Below, piece after piece: positions 1 through 6,872 of a stretch of 14,216 nt of DNA. The stretch lies in the NCBI GenBank assembly GCA_902778985.1, contig CACYZS010000007.1, forward strand, positions 1-14,216, written 5' to 3'. Position numbers and translations under genes: made by a program. The stretch comes from an uncultured Ruminococcus sp. GTDB taxonomy: Bacteria; Bacillota; Clostridia; Oscillospirales; CAG-272. Below the pieces are notes generated by a model that was not told where the DNA came from, did no database searches, and worked only from the letters and a program-made list of their open reading frames with translations. How positions within the stretch are numbered: position 1 is the first letter of the stretch; the number at the start of each line of letters is the position of its first letter.

Positions 1-1628
1 GCGAACTCGAAGATCGCGCGGTCGAGTTTGTGGATCAGGCGGTATTCTTCCAAAACCGGGACGAACTCGTTCGGGAAGAGTTGTCCGTAGACCGGATCCA
101 TCCAGCGGGCGAGCACCTCGCAGCCGCAGACCTGTTCGGTATCCGACCAGACCACCGGCTGATAGAACGGGACGATCCAGCCGTTTTCGACCGCGTTGTC
201 GATGTTGTTGATGACGTACAGACGCTTGCGGTACGCCTCGCTCATGGTCTTGTCGTATTCGATGTAGACGGTCTGGAACCGGTTCTTGATCAGGTGGGCG
301 GCGTAGCGCGCGCGGTCGATGCAGACGCGCGGATCCTCGCTGCTCGCGTTCAGGTGATAGCCGCCGCAGTTGATCCCGAGCAGGATCTCGTCGTCGTAGT
401 CGCTGACCTTTTCGTTCAGCGCGTCGAGTTTTTCGGTCAGCCCGTCGGTCTTGGTCAGCACGACGAAGTGGTCGTCCGCCTGCCGCCCGTAGAGCGAACC
501 GCGGAACACCTCGGAAATATACCCGGCGATCGCGGTCAAAAACTTATCGCCCGCCTCGAACCCTCTCTGGTCGTTGAACGCCTTGAAGTTGTGGACGTCG
601 ACGAAGAGCAGAACGTTTTCCGACAGGTCGCCCGTCGCGTTCCGGATCTGTTCGGTCGCCAACTCGGAGAAGTGGTTGTAGTTGAACAGCCCGGTGAGTT
701 GATCCTCGGTCGCGCTCTTTTCGAGCGCCTTGGATTTGCGCGCCTCGACCAGCCGCCCGTGATAGATCGCGAAGCAGATGGTCGTGAGCGAGATGAAGAA
801 GGTGACGTAGTTGACGGCGTCGCCCGATATGATCTTGCGCATCACGCCGCTGATCTGCACTTCCTGGGCTTTGAAAGTCAGCCCCTCTTCAAAAGTGAGC
901 AGGATCCGGTAGAACCCGTAGAAACTGGCGCCGAGGATCAGGACGGTGATATACGGTCGGTAGATCAGCAGACACCCGACGTAGATGACCATCGTTAAGA
1001 AACAGATGATCTCTTTTCCGCCCCAGAAATCGCTGTACGAAACGAAGACGCCGAACGCCAGACACACGAGCGTGAACGACGTGACCGCCACGTGTTCGAG
1101 GATCGCGATCCGCTTGCCTTTCAGGTAGTTGAAGCAGGCGTAGGTCACGATAGTCGCGCCGATCACGAACAGAAAAACGTAGATCGAGACCAGCATGGCG
1201 TTCATGATCCCCGCCATGACCGGGGTGACCGAGCCGCTCGTCTTGGTGAAACTCTCGAGCCGCAATACCAGCGTATAGAGCATGCAGGCGGCGCCGAGCA
1301 CGACCAGCGCGATGAACTTTCCTTTCGAGAACCGCTTTCCGCGCTGATAGAACAGGCAGAACAGCATCAGCCCGAGCCCGATCAGAAGGAACAGCCAGTA
1401 CTTGGACGTGTACTTGACGATCAACTCGAACAGATTTCCGCCCGCCTGGTATTTCGGCAGGATCTTGGAGTACGATTGCCGGATCAACATCCAGAGTTCA
1501 AGCAGAACGACGATGAAGCCCATGTAACTGCAACTGCGGATGTTGGAGTCGTGCAGATAGTCGCTCTCGTATTTGGACAGTCGTTCAAAGCCGAGAACGC
1601 CGGCAAGAAAGCGTCCGGTTTTTTTCAT
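1..1628 (-). CDS. Membrane GGDEF-EAL domain protein, 3' end outside window
   Basis: Probable cyclic-di-GMP signalling protein in the cytoplasmic membrane. The frame is open from ATG at 1628 to the left edge, giving 542 residues with the C-terminus missing. Residues about 34-290 hold roughly eight hydrophobic segments (near 34-49, 77-94, 105-122, 137-165, 178-198, 206-223, 226-243, 272-290), an unrecognised membrane sensor region. A GGDEF fold follows (about 308-465), beginning LTGLFNYNHF and keeping D344, K349, N352-D353 and G360-D361. Its signature is ADDHF at 384-388 instead of GGDEF, and no RxxD inhibitory site is visible, so cyclase activity is unlikely. An EAL domain begins near 483 (GWIVPFYQPVV) with motif CEVLARW at 503-509. 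EVL is a tolerated EAL variant, and E504 is the expected metal ligand. The remaining phosphodiesterase motifs lie off the window. GGGAG sits 8 bases before the start. The domain calls are secure; activity as a phosphodiesterase, or as a c-di-GMP/GTP sensor, is inference. Confidence 0.9.
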   Translation of the reverse strand, partial: MKKTGRFLAGVLGFERLSKYESDYLHDSNIRSCSYMGFIVVLLELWMLIRQSYSKILPKYQAGGNLFELIVKYTSKYWLFLLIGLGLMLFCLFYQRGKRFSKGKFIALVVLGAACMLYTLVLRLESFTKTSGSVTPVMAGIMNAMLVSIYVFLFVIGATIVTYACFNYLKGKRIAILEHVAVTSFTLVCLAFGVFVSYSDFWGGKEIICFLTMVIYVGCLLIYRPYITVLILGASFYGFYRILLTFEEGLTFKAQEVQISGVMRKIISGDAVNYVTFFISLTTICFAIYHGRLVEARKSKALEKSATEDQLTGLFNYNHFSELATEQIRNATGDLSENVLLFVDVHNFKAFNDQRGFEAGDKFLTAIAGYISEVFRGSLYGRQADDHFVVLTKTDGLTEKLDALNEKVSDYDDEILLGINCGGYHLNASSEDPRVCIDRARYAAHLIKNRFQTVYIEYDKTMSEAYRKRLYVINNIDNAVENGWIVPFYQPVVWSDTEQVCGCEVLARWMDPVYGQLFPNEFVPVLEEYRLIHKLDRAIFEF

Positions 1629-1662
1629 AAGGATTTCTCCCTTTTGGCGGTTTTTCACGTTT

Positions 1663-1691
1663 ATTATAACATACCTTTTTCCAAATTTCCA
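1663..1691 (-). promoter_or_regulatory. Extended -10 promoter of the GGDEF-EAL gene
   Basis: On the minus strand, TATAAT (1668-1663) is preceded by TGT, forming an extended -10 element. TGGAAA, 4 of 6 matches to the -35 consensus, lies 17 bases upstream (1691-1686). The predicted leader is about 28 nt and contains the GGGAG ribosome-binding site. Confidence 0.6.
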
Positions 1692-1737
1692 TAGAAAGAC
1701 GAAAAAAGTCTCCCTCTCTTTTCAAAAAACCGTCGGA

Positions 1738-1766
1738 TTGACTTTCCCCCTTGCGTGTGGTAAACT
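1738..1766 (+). promoter_or_regulatory. Promoter of the CPBP-tadA-rimM-trmD cluster
   Basis: TTGACT (1738-1743, 5 of 6) and TAAACT (1761-1766, 4 of 6) are separated by exactly 17 bases. They face away from the promoter of the neighbouring divergent gene, 46 bases from its -35. The predicted start lies about 35 bases before the CPBP start codon. Confidence 0.5.
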
Positions 1767-1807
1767 ATATTCGTGAACGGAAGAGTTCCGGAAAGGAGGG
1801 CGCGCGG

Positions 1808-2626
1808 ATGAAAAAGAGCGGGACGGTCGGGGCGGCGATGCTGCTCCTTTGGCTTTGCGTCCGCTTTTTCGGCGCGTTCCTGCCGGGGGACGCTGCGCTC
1901 TTCGGCGCGCAGATCGCGGCCGCGCTGCTCCCGATGATCTTTCTGCTGCCCCTCTCGCGCGAGGAGCGCGGCGGGGAAACGGTCGCGACGACGCTCCCCG
2001 ACGGACGGGCGTGGGCGCACCTCTGGCTTCTGCCGCTCTTTCTTCTCTTGGTGATGCTCCTGTCGGTACTTTCGGCTCTGTTCGCGGGGCTGTTCGGGAT
2101 CACCTCGCCCGCGCCGACCGGCTCTTTCCCGATCCTGCTCTTAAACTACGCGCTCGCTCCGGCGTTTGCCGAAGAGTTCTTCTTCCGCTTCCTTCTTCTC
2201 CGCCTGTTTTTGCCCCACGGAAAACAGACGGCGGTCTGGGTGTCCGCGATCCTGTTTTCGCTTGTCCACATGAACCTCGCCCAACTGCCCTACGCCTTCG
2301 CGGCGGGGCTGTTCCTCGGGGCGATCGCCGCCTCGTCGGGCTCGTTCTGGCTCCCGTTTCTGTTCCACCTCGCCAACAACGTGCTTTCGCTCTCGCTCTC
2401 CTACGCGGGGGAGATCGTGCCGCTTGCCGTGATCGGGGCGCTCGCCCTGACGGCGGCGCTGTTCTTGCGCTTCCGTTCCCCGTTTGACCAAACCTCGCCA
2501 GAGCGGACTGCCGCCGCGGCGTTTCTCCCCGACAAGGAGACCGGGCGCGGGCTGCGCGCCGCGTTCACGACGCTCCTGATCCTGCCCGCCCTGCTCTGCC
2601 TCGTTCTGACCTTCCTGCCCTTCTGA
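1808..2626 (+). CDS. CPBP (Abi/Rce1-type) intramembrane metalloprotease
   Basis: A 272-residue, very hydrophobic protein with about eight or nine membrane segments. The three CPBP-family signatures appear in order: EEFFFR (E122, E123, R127), FxxxH (F150-H154) and HxxxN (H187-N191). These residues form the glutamate/histidine active site known in the family of Rce1, the type II CAAX prenyl endopeptidase. Bacterial members process or modify membrane peptides and some give bacteriocin immunity; nothing here identifies the substrate. A charged cytoplasmic stretch (about 222-250) leads into a last C-terminal membrane helix. I chose ATG 1808 because AGGAGG lies 8 bases upstream and the protein begins MKKSG; the frame is open further upstream, but that extension starts within the promoter. 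It is the first gene of the tadA-rimM-trmD cluster, 12 bases before tadA. A functional link with RNA modification is not evident. Confidence 0.85.
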   Translation: MKKSGTVGAAMLLLWLCVRFFGAFLPGDAALFGAQIAAALLPMIFLLPLSREERGGETVATTLPDGRAWAHLWLLPLFLLLVMLLSVLSALFAGLFGITSPAPTGSFPILLLNYALAPAFAEEFFFRFLLLRLFLPHGKQTAVWVSAILFSLVHMNLAQLPYAFAAGLFLGAIAASSGSFWLPFLFHLANNVLSLSLSYAGEIVPLAVIGALALTAALFLRFRSPFDQTSPERTAAAAFLPDKETGRGLRAAFTTLLILPALLCLVLTFLPF

Positions 2627-2638
2627 AAAGGAGTTTTT

Positions 2639-3112
2639 ATGACCGACGAAGAATATATGAAGATCGCCCTCGGGGAAGCCGGGCAAGCCGCCGCGCTCGA
2701 CGAAGTGCCGGTCGGCTGCGTGGTCGTGCGGCGGGGGGAGATCATCGCGACGGCGCACAACACCCGCGAGACCGGCAAGTGCGCGCTCGATCACGCGGAG
2801 ATCACCGCGATCCGGGACGCCTGCCGCAAGGCGGGGGGCTGGCGGCTCAACGACACGACGATCTACGTGACGCTCGAACCCTGCCCCATGTGCGCCGGGG
2901 CGATCCTGAACGCCCGGATCGACCGGGTGGTGATCGGGGCGCGCGATCCCCGCGCGGGGGCGTTCGGTTCGCTGTTCGATCTGAACGCGCTGCCCCTCAA
3001 CCATAAGACCGAGATCACCGACGGCGTGCTCGCCGACGAGAGTTCAACCCTGCTCTCTTCCTTCTTCAAAAGGAAGCGCGCAAAGCCCGACAAAGGAGAT
3101 GCGACCGAATGA
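2639..3112 (+). CDS. tadA: tRNA-specific adenosine deaminase TadA
   Basis: Zinc enzyme that deaminates adenosine 34 to inosine in the tRNA-Arg(ACG) anticodon, needed for decoding CGN codons. At 157 residues it has the normal family length. The deaminase signatures are complete: DHAE at 51-54, with H52 as zinc ligand and E54 as the proton-shuttling glutamate, and PCPMC at 81-85, with C82 and C85 as the other zinc ligands. The N-terminal MTDEEYMKIALGEA and the EVPVGCVVV strand are typical of TadA rather than of cytidine or guanine deaminases. AAAGGAG is 5 bases before the ATG. The start follows the CPBP stop by 12 bases, and the 3' end overlaps rimM in ATGA, implying translational coupling. The C-terminal tail (KRKRAKPDKGDATE) is basic and hydrophilic. 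Confidence 0.95.
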   Translation: MTDEEYMKIALGEAGQAAALDEVPVGCVVVRRGEIIATAHNTRETGKCALDHAEITAIRDACRKAGGWRLNDTTIYVTLEPCPMCAGAILNARIDRVVIGARDPRAGAFGSLFDLNALPLNHKTEITDGVLADESSTLLSSFFKRKRAKPDKGDATE

Positions 3113-3660
3113 AAAAAGAGTTCCTCGAATGCGGAAAGATCGTCTGCCAGCACGGCGTGCGGGGCGCGGTCAAGGTGGAATCGTGGTGCGACGCCCCGCC
3201 CGTGCTCGCTTCGCTGCCCGTCCTGTATCTGGCGACAAAAGACGGGGGGTTTTCTCCCCTTTCGCCCGAAAACGCGTCGGTGTATAAGGGAACGGTCCTC
3301 TTTTCGTTCAAAGAGATCAAGTCGGCGGACGAGGCGATCGCCCTGCGCGGTCGGACCGTGTACGCCAGGCGGAGCGACCTTCCGCTCTCCCCGGGGCAGG
3401 TGCTGCGGCAGGATCTGTACGGGCTTCCCGTGACCGACGCGAACACCGGCGCCGTCTACGGGACGCTCCGCGAGATCCGCGAGTCCCCCGCCGCCGATCT
3501 GCTGGTCGTGGAGACCAAAGGCGGCGAAGTCCTGCTCCCCGACGTCCCTGCGTTCGTAAAGAAGAAAGACCCCGAAAAGGGTGTTTTCGTCACTCCGATC
3601 TCCGGCTTCTTCGACGGCGCCGCCGAGAACGTCGCGGGGGGAAAGGACGGTACGCCGTGA
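3109..3660 (+). CDS. rimM: Ribosome maturation factor RimM
   Basis: Assists 16S rRNA maturation and 30S head assembly, in the model organisms by binding ribosomal protein S19. The 183 residues match the usual length of about 170-185. The N-terminal RimM barrel starts with the hallmark GKIVCQHGVRGAVKVES at 9-25. A second, PRC-barrel domain runs from about 101 (QDLYGLPV) to about 168, ending VFVTPISGFFD in place of the more common IxVxxPEGLLD. The start codon lies inside the tadA stop (ATGA), and the stop lies inside the trmD GTG start (GTGA), so all three are probably translationally coupled. Pairing with trmD is the standard bacterial arrangement. The usual rpsP upstream is absent, replaced by tadA. 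Confidence 0.95.
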   Translation: MKKEFLECGKIVCQHGVRGAVKVESWCDAPPVLASLPVLYLATKDGGFSPLSPENASVYKGTVLFSFKEIKSADEAIALRGRTVYARRSDLPLSPGQVLRQDLYGLPVTDANTGAVYGTLREIRESPAADLLVVETKGGEVLLPDVPAFVKKKDPEKGVFVTPISGFFDGAAENVAGGKDGTP

Positions 3661-4424
3661 AGTTCGATATCCTGACGCTCTTCCCCGATCTGGTCGACGC
3701 GATCCTCTCCGAAAGCATCATCGGGCGCGCCCGCACGGCGGGGATCATCGAGGTCAAAACCCACCAGATCCGCGCCTTCGCCAACAACAAGCACAACAAC
3801 GTCGACGACACCCCCTACGGCGGCGGGAACGGAATGGTGATGGCGGCGCCGCCGATCGACCGCTGTTTTCAGGCGGTGCTGGCGGATCTGCCGGCGGACG
3901 AAACCCGCCGCACGGTCTACCTCTCCCCGAAGGGGACGCGCTTCGACCAGGAAACGGCGAAGCGGCTCGCTTCCTACGACCGCCTGATCCTGCTCTGCGG
4001 GCATTACGAGGGGGTGGATCAGCGCGCCGTCGACCGCTACGCCGACGAGGAGATCTCGATCGGGGACTACGTACTCACCGGCGGGGAACTGCCCGCCTGC
4101 GTGCTGGTCGACGCGGTCTCGCGGCTGATCGACGGGGTGCTGGCGTCCCCCGAATGTCACGAGGAGGAGAGCATCGCCTCGGGGCTGCTCGAATACCCGC
4201 AGTACACCCGCCCGCCGGTCTACGAAGGCGAGGAAGTCCCCGCGATCCTGCTCTCGGGCGACCACGCGAAGATCGACGCCTGGCGGCTCGAACGGTCGCT
4301 GGAACTGACGAAGGAGCGCCGCCCCGACCTCTACGAGGCGTACGTCGCCGCCCATCCGCCCAAGCCGGAAAAGGCGCGCAGGAAACCGCGCAAGGAGACG
4401 CCCGAAGGCGGCAAACCTTGCTGA
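3657..4424 (+). CDS. trmD: tRNA (guanine37-N1)-methyltransferase TrmD
   Basis: Trefoil-knot (SPOUT) enzyme that transfers a methyl group from S-adenosylmethionine to G37 of tRNAs with G36, preventing +1 frameshifting; it acts as a dimer. The protein has 255 residues. Visible family motifs are PYGGGNGMVM (53-62), LSPKGTRFDQ (89-98), LCGHYEGVDQR (113-123), the knot loop ISIGDYVLTGGELPA (133-147), DAVSRL (152-157) and LLEYPQYTRP (177-186). The position of the catalytic Asp169 of the E. coli enzyme, in the EDSF context as I recall it, is a glutamate here (E171, in EESIASG). The basic tail from about 234 onward is rich in Lys, Arg and Pro. The start is GTG, overlapping the rimM stop by 4 bases. 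rplS, often next, is absent. No convincing terminator follows. Confidence 0.95.
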   Translation: MKFDILTLFPDLVDAILSESIIGRARTAGIIEVKTHQIRAFANNKHNNVDDTPYGGGNGMVMAAPPIDRCFQAVLADLPADETRRTVYLSPKGTRFDQETAKRLASYDRLILLCGHYEGVDQRAVDRYADEEISIGDYVLTGGELPACVLVDAVSRLIDGVLASPECHEEESIASGLLEYPQYTRPPVYEGEEVPAILLSGDHAKIDAWRLERSLELTKERRPDLYEAYVAAHPPKPEKARRKPRKETPEGGKPC

Positions 4425-4532
4425 AATTGCCCGAAGCGCCCCGATTTGTTGTGATTTTGCCTGTTCCCGTTCGCCTCTCTTTTTCGGTTTTGTGACAAAA
4501 TGACGATTTTCTCGGCGCGCGGCGTTTCTCTC
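4425..4532. other. Intergenic stretch after trmD with no clear terminator
   Basis: I see no gene here. TTTTG-TGA-CAAAA at 4488-4500 is a 5-bp AT-rich inverted repeat too weak to be a terminator. A GGCAA/TTGCC pair near the trmD end lacks a T-tract. How the trmD transcript ends is unresolved. Confidence 0.5.
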
Positions 4533-4561
4533 TTGATTTTAACGCATAGATTTGCTATACT
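4533..4561 (+). promoter_or_regulatory. Promoter of the HPr gene
   Basis: TTGATT (4533-4538) and TATACT (4556-4561) are separated by 17 bases, with TGC immediately before the -10 (extended -10). The predicted leader is about 62 nt. It holds a 10-base palindrome AAGAATTCTT (4595-4604) before the AAGGAG ribosome-binding site (4618-4623). No catabolite-responsive element was recognised. Confidence 0.7.
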
Positions 4562-4629
4562 TATGGTATCAAAGTATCGGACAGCGCACGAATGAAGAAT
4601 TCTTTTCTTTGAACGGGAAGGAGACGGAT

Positions 4630-4893
4630 ATGATTTCTCGCAACGTAACGATTCGCAACAGCGTCGGTCTGCACGCCAGACCCGCCACCTACTTTATCCA
4701 AAAAGTCAACTCTTACAAGAGTTCCGTGTGGCTGGAGAACGAGGATCGCCGCGTCAACGCGAAGAGTTTGCTCGGCGTTCTCTCCATGGGGATCGTCAAG
4801 GGAATGACCGTTACCCTGATCGCCGACGGACCGGACGAAGCGGAAGCGCTCGAGGGGCTTGCGGCTCTGGTCGATTCCGGCTTCGAGGACTGA
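4630..4893 (+). CDS. HPr-family phosphocarrier protein
   Basis: Small cytoplasmic protein (87 residues, the standard HPr length). It has the active-site context VGLHARPAT with His15, phosphorylated by Enzyme I in the sugar phosphotransferase system. It also has AKSLLGVLSMGI with Ser46, the residue phosphorylated by HPr kinase in Gram-positive bacteria to drive CcpA-dependent catabolite repression. His15 argues against Crh, where this residue is replaced. I chose ATG 4630 because AAGGAG lies 6 bases upstream; a longer in-frame reading would start inside the promoter. It is a single-gene unit with its own promoter and terminator. No Enzyme I, Enzyme II, HPr kinase or whiA is nearby, so whether it is the main transport HPr or a regulatory paralogue cannot be decided here. 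That uncertainty is why I give no symbol. Confidence 0.92.
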   Translation: MISRNVTIRNSVGLHARPATYFIQKVNSYKSSVWLENEDRRVNAKSLLGVLSMGIVKGMTVTLIADGPDEAEALEGLAALVDSGFED

Positions 4894-4905
4894 AACTGCC
4901 CGCCG

Positions 4906-4948
4906 AAAGCGGCGGTCGTGGTGCGCCTTGCACGATGACCGCCGCTTT
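4906..4948 (+). terminator. Hairpin terminator after the HPr gene
   Basis: A 12-bp perfect stem is formed by AAAGCGGCGGTC (4906-4917) and GACCGCCGCTTT (4937-4948). A small GTGC/GCAC hairpin (4921-4924/4930-4933) sits in the loop. The T-run is short (TTTTCTGT), so termination may be partial and allow read-through into uvrC. Confidence 0.7.
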
Positions 4949-4991
4949 TCTGTCCCCCTGACGCCCCGCCGTCAAGAGAAAGGAGAACGCC

Positions 4992-6872
4992 GTGACCGTA
5001 TCGAACCCGTGCCTTCCCGCCCTGCGCGAGAAGGCGGCGACGCTTCCCCTCTCCCCCGGCGTCTACCTGATGCGCGACCGGGAGGGGACCGTCATCTACG
5101 TCGGCAAATCCCGCAAACTGAAGAACCGCGTGACGAGTTACTTCGTCGGCAACGATCATTCGATCAAGACGGCGCGCATGGTCAGCCGCGTCGCCGATTT
5201 CGACTATATCCTCTGCGACGGGGAGATGGAAGCCCTGACGCTCGAAAACGTCCTGATCAAGCGGCATTCTCCCAAATACAACGTCAAACTCAAGGACGCG
5301 AAGTCCTATCCCTATATCAAGATCAGCCGGGGCGAGTACCCGACGCTGACCGTGACGCGACGGCGTGAGGACGATCACGCGCGCTACTTCGGTCCCTACC
5401 AATCGTCCGCCACGGCGCACGAAGCCCTCGACGCGGTGAAGCGCGTCTTCTCGCTGCCGACCTGCCGCCGGAATTTCCCCGCGGAGATCGGCAAGGAACG
5501 CCCCTGCATCTACGACCAGATGGGGCGCTGCGTCGCCCCCTGCCGGAACGGCGTTTCGGCGGAAGAGTACCGGGCGCTGGTCAAGTGCGCCGGGTGGGTG
5601 CTCGAGGGCAACGTCGCCGACACCGAACGCGAACTGACCGACGCGATGAAAAGCGCGTCGGAACGCGAAGAATACGAGATCGCGGCAAAGTACCGCGACC
5701 GCATCGCCGCCCTGCACCGCCTCTCCGACAAGCAGAAGGTCGTGGGGGACGCTTCGGTCAGCCGCGACGTCTTCGCGCTCTGGGAGGACGACCTCTCGGG
5801 CGTGTTCGCCGTGCTGAACGTCCGGGGCGGCAAACTGTTGAACAAAAACGAGTATCTGTTCGCGGCGGGCGAGATCGCGGAAGCCAACGACGCGACCGGG
5901 CTTTTGCTCCGTTATTACTCGGAAATTGGAGACTACCCCCGTGAGGTTCTGACCGATTTCCCGCTCGATCCCGAGGACTGCGCCGTCCTCTCCGAACTCT
6001 TCTCGCGGGAGGCGAAACACGCCGTCTCGGTCCGGGTCCCCAAGCGGGGCGAACTTCGCGATCTCTGCGACATGGCGCAGACCAACGCGCGCCAGCGCGC
6101 AGAACGCTACCGCGCCGAAGCGGCGCGCGAAGAGGGGACGCTGGTCTCCCTGGCGTCGCTGCTCGGGCTCGAAGTTCTGCCCGAGCGGATCGAAGCCTAC
6201 GACGTTTCCAACCTCGGCGCGGAACATCTGACCGCCTCGATGGCGGTGTTCGTCAACGGACAGCCCAAACGCCCGGACTACCGGACGTTCAAGATCAAAA
6301 CCGTCGAAGGCGTCGACGACTACGGCTCGATGCGCGAGGCGCTGACGCGGCGGCTCGCCCATATCGGGGACGGTTCGCCCTCGCTCGGCGTCGCTCCCGA
6401 CCTGATCTTGGTCGACGGCGGGATCGGACACGTCCACGCGGCGAAGGCGGCGCTCTCCGACGCGGGGCAAGAGGGGATCCCGGTCTTCGGGATGATCAAA
6501 GACGAGTTCCACAAGACCCGCGCGATGACCGACGGCGAAAACGAGATCGCCTTCGCCCGGCAGCACGAGGTCTACGTGCTGATCTACCGCATCCAGGAGG
6601 AGGCGCACCGCATCGCGGTCTCCTCGGTGATGCGCGCCAAATCCAAGACCCTGACCCGCTCCTCGCTCGAAAAGATCCCCGGGATCGGACCGGCGAAGGC
6701 AAAGCGTCTGCTCGCGGCGTTCGGTTCGCTCCGTGCGCTGACCGCGGCAAAAGAGGACGCGATCGCCGCCGTCGGCGGGATCTCGAAACGCGACGCGAAA
6801 GCCGTGGCGGAGTATTTCGCCGCCAAAAGAAAGGACGCCGGCGACCCCGGCGACAAGGAGACACCGATATGA
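4992..6872 (+). CDS. uvrC: Excinuclease ABC subunit UvrC
   Basis: Dual-incision nuclease of nucleotide excision repair, recruited by UvrB to damaged DNA. At 626 residues it is full length. In order: a GIY-YIG domain (PGVYLM at 22-27, VIYVGKS at 34-40, with Y25, Y36, R46, E85 and N97 at the catalytic positions) for the 3' incision; four cysteines C158, C172, C180, C184 (CIYDQMGRCVAPC) fitting the UvrC iron-sulfur site; a UVR UvrB-binding motif around 213-244; an RNase H-like nuclease (AYDVSN with D404, VDGG with D475, EAHR with H540) for the 5' incision; and tandem helix-hairpin-helix motifs (IPGIGPAKAKRLL, 562-574, then about 590-608). The GTG start has AAGGAG 6 bases upstream. The stop overlaps rsmD in ATGA. 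No promoter is evident directly upstream, so it may depend on read-through from the HPr promoter. Confidence 0.97.
   Translation: MTVSNPCLPALREKAATLPLSPGVYLMRDREGTVIYVGKSRKLKNRVTSYFVGNDHSIKTARMVSRVADFDYILCDGEMEALTLENVLIKRHSPKYNVKLKDAKSYPYIKISRGEYPTLTVTRRREDDHARYFGPYQSSATAHEALDAVKRVFSLPTCRRNFPAEIGKERPCIYDQMGRCVAPCRNGVSAEEYRALVKCAGWVLEGNVADTERELTDAMKSASEREEYEIAAKYRDRIAALHRLSDKQKVVGDASVSRDVFALWEDDLSGVFAVLNVRGGKLLNKNEYLFAAGEIAEANDATGLLLRYYSEIGDYPREVLTDFPLDPEDCAVLSELFSREAKHAVSVRVPKRGELRDLCDMAQTNARQRAERYRAEAAREEGTLVSLASLLGLEVLPERIEAYDVSNLGAEHLTASMAVFVNGQPKRPDYRTFKIKTVEGVDDYGSMREALTRRLAHIGDGSPSLGVAPDLILVDGGIGHVHAAKAALSDAGQEGIPVFGMIKDEFHKTRAMTDGENEIAFARQHEVYVLIYRIQEEAHRIAVSSVMRAKSKTLTRSSLEKIPGIGPAKAKRLLAAFGSLRALTAAKEDAIAAVGGISKRDAKAVAEYFAAKRKDAGDPGDKETPI

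Noticed and set aside
30..998. Long plus-strand open frame (322 codons)
   Set aside because: It lies opposite the GGDEF-EAL gene, is rich in Asp, Val, Arg and Gln as expected of GC-rich antisense frames, and shows no domain or ribosome-binding site.
1696..1710. AGAC/GTCT inverted repeat between the divergent promoters
   Set aside because: Four base pairs around a 7-base A-rich loop is within chance expectation, and it has no clear relation to either promoter.
4488..4500. TTTTGTGACAAAA as a terminator or Rex/CRP-type operator
   Set aside because: The stem is only 5 bp and AT-rich, has no T-tract, and does not match the full symmetric operators of those regulators.
4552..4629. Longer HPr starting upstream of 4630
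   Set aside because: The extension begins inside the -10 region of the promoter and adds residues with no HPr resemblance; ATG 4630 has an ideal ribosome-binding site and gives the family length.
4713..6608. 631-codon minus-strand frame opposite uvrC and the HPr end
   Set aside because: It runs across two recognised genes and a terminator and has an antisense-type composition; uvrC is unambiguous on the other strand.
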